Assembly (NCBI GenBank): GCA_000720845.1
Contig: JODU01000033.1
Location: 9,109-73,108 of the forward strand
DNA length: 64,000 nt
Reading direction: 5' to 3'
DNA from: Kitasatospora aureofaciens
Lineage (GTDB): Bacteria; Actinomycetota; Actinomycetes; Streptomycetales; Streptomycetaceae
The translations under genes were made by a program, and so were the position numbers. The notes beneath the pieces were generated by a model. The model was not told the origin of the DNA, made no database searches, and worked only from the letters and a program-made list of their open reading frames with translations. Below are positions 60,311 through 64,000 of this stretch, piece by piece; within the stretch, counting starts at the first letter, position 1; every line of letters starts with the position of its first letter.

Positions 60311-62402
60311 CGGATTCCTTCGTGAGCCGGTCGAAGTCGGCGACCACCGGGGCGAGTTCCCCGTCGAGCCACAGTCGCTGCTGGTCGCGGTGGTGGGGTG
60401 AGCCCGGGACGCCCGAGGCGCCGTGCGGCACCACCCAGCGGCTGTTCGCACGGTCGGCCAGGTCCCAGACGTACCGGGCGGCCGGGCCGCGTGCCGCGCG
60501 GTCGGTGAGGCCGGGCACGGGGGAGGTGCACAGCACGCAGTCGTGGTCGCCGGAGAGGCCGGGTTCGTCCACCTGGGCGGCGTCCGGCAGCGCCCGCCAG
60601 GGGGCCAGGCGGTGGGTGTCGCCCCAGGTGCCGGCGGGCGGCCGCGCGGCGACCTCCTCAAGCGCCGCGCGTACGATCGCCGCGCGGTCGACGCCGTACA
60701 GGCCGTCCGCGCGCAGGAGGTGTTCGAGGGCGTACGCGACGCGCGGCACCAGCGCGAGCCACGGCTGCAGCACCTCGGGGTACGCGGGCGCGACCGACAC
60801 GGACGCCAGGGCCGGGTGCGCCGCCAGGCCCCGTACGACCGCCGCGCGCACCGCCGCGTACGCCGCCGCGTCGGCGCTGTCGGCGTCCATGCGCCGGTCC
60901 CAGGCGAGGAGGCGGTCGCGGAGGGCGGCGGCCTCGGGGCTCAGGGCGGTCAGGGCCGTGAGGCGGTTCAGGAGGGGAGCCGCCGAGGCCAGGTGGGTGT
61001 CCGTGTGGATCACGGGCATGTCGGCCGCCGACCAGCGCTCCTTGCCCGCGAGCAGGGCGGCGATGCGGTCGGCGCGGTGCGGGGCGGCGAACTCGACGCC
61101 CAGCGGGGTGGACGGGCCGCGCTGGTTGGCCATCACGGCGACGCCGTCGGTGAGTCCGGCGCGGGGCGGGGTGTGCCAGCCGGTCCACTCGTGGCCCGGT
61201 TCCCAGGCGGGCACCGGGCGCAGGCCGTTCGCGGCGGGGCGCACCGGGACCCGGCCCGCGACCCGGTGCAGCAGGCCGCCCTCCGTGTCGGCGGCCTGCA
61301 CCACGTTGACCGGCTCGGCCCAGGCGTCCAGGGCGCGGTCCACATCGGCGACCCGGCGGGCCCGCAGCAGCGGCAGCAGGGCGCCGAAGCCGAGGTCGGC
61401 GGTGACGCGGGGCGGGTAGCGCAGGCTGAGGGCGGCCGGGGTGCCGTCGTCGAGGCCCTCGGGGCCGCCGGCGATCACCGGACCGCGGTCGGTCTCGATG
61501 ATCTCGACCTCGACGGTCTCCTCCCCGGCGACGTCGATGCGTTCCGTGTGCCGGGCGGCGCGGTGCCAGGTGCCGTCCGGGCCGAGCGCCTCGACGCCGG
61601 CGCCGGTGCGACGCAGGCGTTCGCGGTACAGGTCCTGGTAGTCGGCCATCGCGTTGGTGATGGCCCAGGCGACGGTGCCGGTGTGGCCGAAGTGGGCGAT
61701 GCCGGGGACGCCTGGCACGGCGAGGCCGACGACGTCGAACTCCGGGCAGGACAGGTGGATCTGCTGGTAGACGCCGGGGTCCTCGATGAAGCGGTGCGGG
61801 TCGCCCGCGATGAGCGCGTGCCCGGTGGTGGTCCGCCCGCCGCTCACCAGCCAGCCGTTGCTGCCCGCGGTGCCGGGGCCGTCGGCGGCGAACAGGGCGA
61901 CGGCCTCCGGGCCGAGGTGGGTGGAGACGTGCTCGCGCCAGAGCTTGGAGGGGAAGCCCGCGAAGAGGATGTGCGTGGCGAGCCAGACGCCCAGCGGGGT
62001 CCAGGGGGACCAGTGGCCGGGGGTGAGGCCGGTGCGGGCGAACTCGGGGGCGGGGTGCTCGGGCTCGGGCTCGGGCTCGGGCTTGGTCTCGGTGAGGCCC
62101 TCGTTCACGCCGTCGACGTACGCCCGTATCCACGCCGCCGTCTCCGGGTCCTTCTGCTCCAGGGCGGTGAAGCAGCGGCGGGCGGTGTCCGCGAGCCGGG
62201 CGCGGCGGGCGAGGCGGTCCCAGGAGAGGGCCTCGGGTCCGAGGAAGGCCGCGGAGGTGCCCTGGGCGCGGTGCCGCTCGACCTCCAGTTGCCAGGCGCG
62301 GTCGCGGGCGGTCACCCGGCCCTGGGCGCGGGCGAGTTCGAGCGGGGAGTCCGCGCGCAGGTGCGGGATTCCCCAGGCGTCGCGGTAGGTCTCGGCGCTC
62401 AC
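60303..62402 (-). CDS. Ntn-hydrolase acylase (penicillin acylase/PvdQ family)
   Basis: 699 residues, processed autocatalytically. The alpha segment (1-about 160) ends in a linker with PEPEPEPEHP, and the beta chain begins at Ser181 in GSNGW, the nucleophile. Downstream are GDPHRFIEDPGVYQQIHL, HFGHTGTVAWAITNAMAD and a His/Asn pattern expected of the oxyanion hole. There is no signal peptide, so it is probably cytoplasmic. Related enzymes hydrolyse amide bonds of penicillins, homoserine lactones or acylated siderophore precursors (PvdQ). GTG start at 62402 is 21 nt from an iron box, so I infer a siderophore substrate. Confidence 0.9.
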   Translation of the reverse strand: MSAETYRDAWGIPHLRADSPLELARAQGRVTARDRAWQLEVERHRAQGTSAAFLGPEALSWDRLARRARLADTARRCFTALEQKDPETAAWIRAYVDGVNEGLTETKPEPEPEPEHPAPEFARTGLTPGHWSPWTPLGVWLATHILFAGFPSKLWREHVSTHLGPEAVALFAADGPGTAGSNGWLVSGGRTTTGHALIAGDPHRFIEDPGVYQQIHLSCPEFDVVGLAVPGVPGIAHFGHTGTVAWAITNAMADYQDLYRERLRRTGAGVEALGPDGTWHRAARHTERIDVAGEETVEVEIIETDRGPVIAGGPEGLDDGTPAALSLRYPPRVTADLGFGALLPLLRARRVADVDRALDAWAEPVNVVQAADTEGGLLHRVAGRVPVRPAANGLRPVPAWEPGHEWTGWHTPPRAGLTDGVAVMANQRGPSTPLGVEFAAPHRADRIAALLAGKERWSAADMPVIHTDTHLASAAPLLNRLTALTALSPEAAALRDRLLAWDRRMDADSADAAAYAAVRAAVVRGLAAHPALASVSVAPAYPEVLQPWLALVPRVAYALEHLLRADGLYGVDRAAIVRAALEEVAARPPAGTWGDTHRLAPWRALPDAAQVDEPGLSGDHDCVLCTSPVPGLTDRAARGPAARYVWDLADRANSRWVVPHGASGVPGSPHHRDQQRLWLDGELAPVVADFDRLTKESDD

Positions 62403-62422
62403 CCCTGTGCCTCTACTTTCCT

Positions 62423-62441
62423 TTAGGTTAGGCTCACCTAA
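62423..62441. promoter_or_regulatory. Iron box (DmdR/DtxR-type operator)
   Basis: TTAGGTTAGGCTCACCTAA matches the 19-bp Streptomyces iron box (TTAGGTTAGGCTAACCTAA) at all but one base. It lies between the divergent acylase operon and SIP gene, so both should be repressed by iron-loaded DmdR1. Confidence 0.92.
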
Positions 62442-62485
62442 GTTTTGCGGTCGTGGCCGAATAGTACGTGAAAGGTGAAGGAAAC

Positions 62486-63211
62486 ATGGGGCAGGGGCGG
62501 GGCTGGGAGGGCGCGGTCCTCAAGCTGATGCGCGCGAAGGACTTCGTGTTCACCGTGACCGGCGTCGAGGACGTGACCCCGCACTACCGGCGGTTGCGGC
62601 TGAGCGACGGCGGCATGCTGGCGGTGACCGGGGTGCACCCCACGATGTGGGTGCGGCTGTGGTTCGACAACGCGGGCAAGCCGCACCAGCGGGGGTACAC
62701 GCTGGTGGACCCGGACCCGGCGGCCGGGACCTTCGCCATGGAGTTCGCCCTGCACGAGGGGTGCGCGAGCGACTGGGCGCGGGCGGCGGAGCCCGGTGAC
62801 ACGATCGAGGCGACGGTCCAGGGCACCGGGTTCGAGCTGCCGACGCCCCTTCCGTCCCAGGTCTTCGCCGTCGCGGATCCGGCGTCCCTGCCCGCGCTCA
62901 ACTCCCTGCTCGACGCGTTCGGGCCGGTGCCGGCGACCGTCTGGTTCGAGGGCGGCACGGACGACGGCCTGCCCTTCCGCACCGAGCCCGGGCGGCACAA
63001 GGTCCGGGCGGTCGCCCGCCGGGACGCGGGGGCGGGGCTGGTGGCGCGGGTGAAGGAGGAGCTGCCGGAGCTGCTGGGGGCCGCCTCGGAGCCGTTCGTC
63101 TGGATCGCCTGCGACACGGCGACGACGCGGGCGCTCTCGTCGTACGTCCGCAAGGAGCTGGGGGTACCGAAGCAGCGGGTGAACGCGCTGGGGTACTGGC
63201 GCGCGACCTGA
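62486..63211 (+). CDS. Siderophore-interacting protein (ferric-siderophore reductase, SIP/ViuB family)
   Basis: A 241-residue FAD protein with RGYT (69-72), the FAD-binding motif of the SIP family, and the C-terminal NAD(P)H part (WIACDTATTRALSSYVRKELGV, NALGYWRAT). It reduces ferric siderophores to release iron inside the cell. AAGGAAAC precedes the ATG at 62486; the GTG 18 nt upstream lacks a ribosome site. It shares the iron box with the acylase operon. Confidence 0.93.
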   Translation: MGQGRGWEGAVLKLMRAKDFVFTVTGVEDVTPHYRRLRLSDGGMLAVTGVHPTMWVRLWFDNAGKPHQRGYTLVDPDPAAGTFAMEFALHEGCASDWARAAEPGDTIEATVQGTGFELPTPLPSQVFAVADPASLPALNSLLDAFGPVPATVWFEGGTDDGLPFRTEPGRHKVRAVARRDAGAGLVARVKEELPELLGAASEPFVWIACDTATTRALSSYVRKELGVPKQRVNALGYWRAT

Positions 63212-63236
63212 GCCGGTACGCGCGATCATCGGGACC

Positions 63237-63830
63237 ATGGACCTCACACTTCACCTCGCCCAGGACCCCGAGGCCGACGAACTCCTCGGGCGCAGTCCGC
63301 TCGCCGCGCTGGTCGGCATGCTGCTCGACCAGCAAGTGCCCATGGAGTGGGCGTTCAAGGGTCCGTCGACCATCGCGCGGCGCATGGGGGCGGAGGACCT
63401 GGACGCGCACGACATCGCCGCGTACGACCCCGAGGAGTTCGCCGCGCTGCTCTCCGAGAAGCCGGCCGTCCATCGGTATCCCGGCTCGATGGCCGGGCGG
63501 GTGCAGCAGCTGTGCCGGTACCTCGTCGAGACGTACGACGGTGACGCCGAGGCCGTCTGGCGGGGGGTGGCCACCGGGAAGGAGCTGCTGAAGCGGCTCC
63601 AGGAGCTGCCGGGGTTCGGCAGGCAGAAGGCCCAGATCTTCCTCGCGCTGCTCGGCAAGCAGCTCGGGGTCCGTCCGGAGGGGTGGCGCGAGGCGGCGGG
63701 GGCGTACGGGGAGCCCGACTCGTTCCGGTCGGTCGCGGACATCAAGGGGCCGGAGTCCCTGAGCAAGGTGCGGGCGCACAAGCAGGAGATGAAGGCTGCG
63801 GCCAAGGCGGCGAAGGCCTCCGGCAAGTAG
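63237..63830 (+). CDS. HhH-GPD family DNA glycosylase-like protein
   Basis: A 197-residue protein with the helix-hairpin-helix LKRLQELPGFGRQKAQIFLALLGKQ (about 120-145). The catalytic Asp of the GPD loop and the Fe-S Cys cluster are not obvious. It could be a base-excision glycosylase or an actinobacterial HhH protein with another DNA role. It starts 25 bp after the SIP gene but is probably separate in function. Confidence 0.85.
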   Translation: MDLTLHLAQDPEADELLGRSPLAALVGMLLDQQVPMEWAFKGPSTIARRMGAEDLDAHDIAAYDPEEFAALLSEKPAVHRYPGSMAGRVQQLCRYLVETYDGDAEAVWRGVATGKELLKRLQELPGFGRQKAQIFLALLGKQLGVRPEGWREAAGAYGEPDSFRSVADIKGPESLSKVRAHKQEMKAAAKAAKASGK

Positions 63831-64000
63831 GTGCCTGCGGCGGGCTGTGCGGCTTGGGGTGCGGGGTGCCTGCGGCGCCTGTGCGGGTTCGGGTGCGGGG
63901 TGCCTGTGCGGGTTCGGGTGCGGGGTGCCTGCGGCGCCTGTGCGGCTCCGGTGGGGGGTGCCTGCGGCGCCTGTGCCGGTTCGGGTGCGGGGTGCCTGCG
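63831..64000. repeat. Tandem repeat of 33-34 bp at the window end
   Basis: Five units of the form GTGCCTGCGGCGCCTGTGCG plus a G/T-rich half (one unit shortened to 25 bp) follow the HhH gene and run off the edge. Confidence 0.9.

Noticed and set aside
63831..64000. Possible CRISPR array
   Set aside because: The units are contiguous with no unique spacers and no cas genes are nearby.

Overview
The window is a high-GC actinobacterial chromosome segment, almost certainly Streptomyces. The evidence is a bldC developmental regulator, a valine dehydrogenase, the short acidic DUF3073 protein, an Lsr2 paralogue, a SARP regulator with NB-ARC and TPR domains, and an integrated actinomycete integrative and conjugative element (AICE). 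The order bldC - vdh - DUF3073 - purM - purF - purL/Q/S - lsrL - tRNA-Gly - purC - purD - dnaX - SRP RNA - tRNA-Ser is what I know from the S. coelicolor core chromosome.

Region 1 (1-9473) is the edge of a specialised-metabolite cluster. It holds a partial flavin-dependent halogenase (-), a DPP IV-like S9 peptidase (+), a large SARP regulator (-), a small secreted or membrane peptide (-), then a phosphopantetheinyl transferase, a putidaredoxin-type ferredoxin and a ferredoxin reductase (+). The carrier-protein synthase and any P450 must lie left of position 1.

Region 2 (9738-38035) is core chromosome. tRNA-Asp, a perfect parS site, tRNA-Phe, hrpA and a second identical tRNA-Asp come first. 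DUF6274, bldC, an unknown gene, vdh and DUF3073 follow. Then come purM and purF, a META lipoprotein, a mycothiol-dependent-type protein, an M23 peptidase and an ArsR-like regulator with a palindromic operator, a Uma2-type gene, and purL-purQ-purS. After these are lsrL, tRNA-Gly genes, an ABC-2 exporter with its two-component system, purC, a DMFase-like protein and a membrane protein resembling a dead M48 peptidase.

Region 3 (38379-42424) holds purD, dnaX, the SRP RNA and tRNA-Ser(GGA).

Region 4 (42369-54509) is a 12.05-kb AICE in the 3' half of tRNA-Ser, bounded by 88-bp direct repeats with one mismatch. It encodes integrase, excisionase, an iteron-bearing putative origin, a DUF3631 ATPase, a prim-pol primase, a cytosine methyltransferase-like protein that lacks its catalytic middle, a TraB/FtsK translocase, spread-type membrane proteins, and, in the opposite direction, a GntR/KorSA-like repressor with a GTCCCGGGAC operator array and a family-2 glycosyltransferase. 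Just outside its right end lie a scrap of a second integrase and an ATPase fragment, the scar of an earlier element.

Region 5 (55033-64000) holds an aquaporin and a CopC-CopD copper protein whose N-terminus and linker are built from DNA repeats. Next is an iron-box-controlled divergent locus: Ntn-hydrolase acylase, GNAT, cupin and SDR in one overlapping operon, and a siderophore-interacting protein on the other side. A HhH-GPD protein and a 34-bp tandem repeat that runs off the edge close the window.
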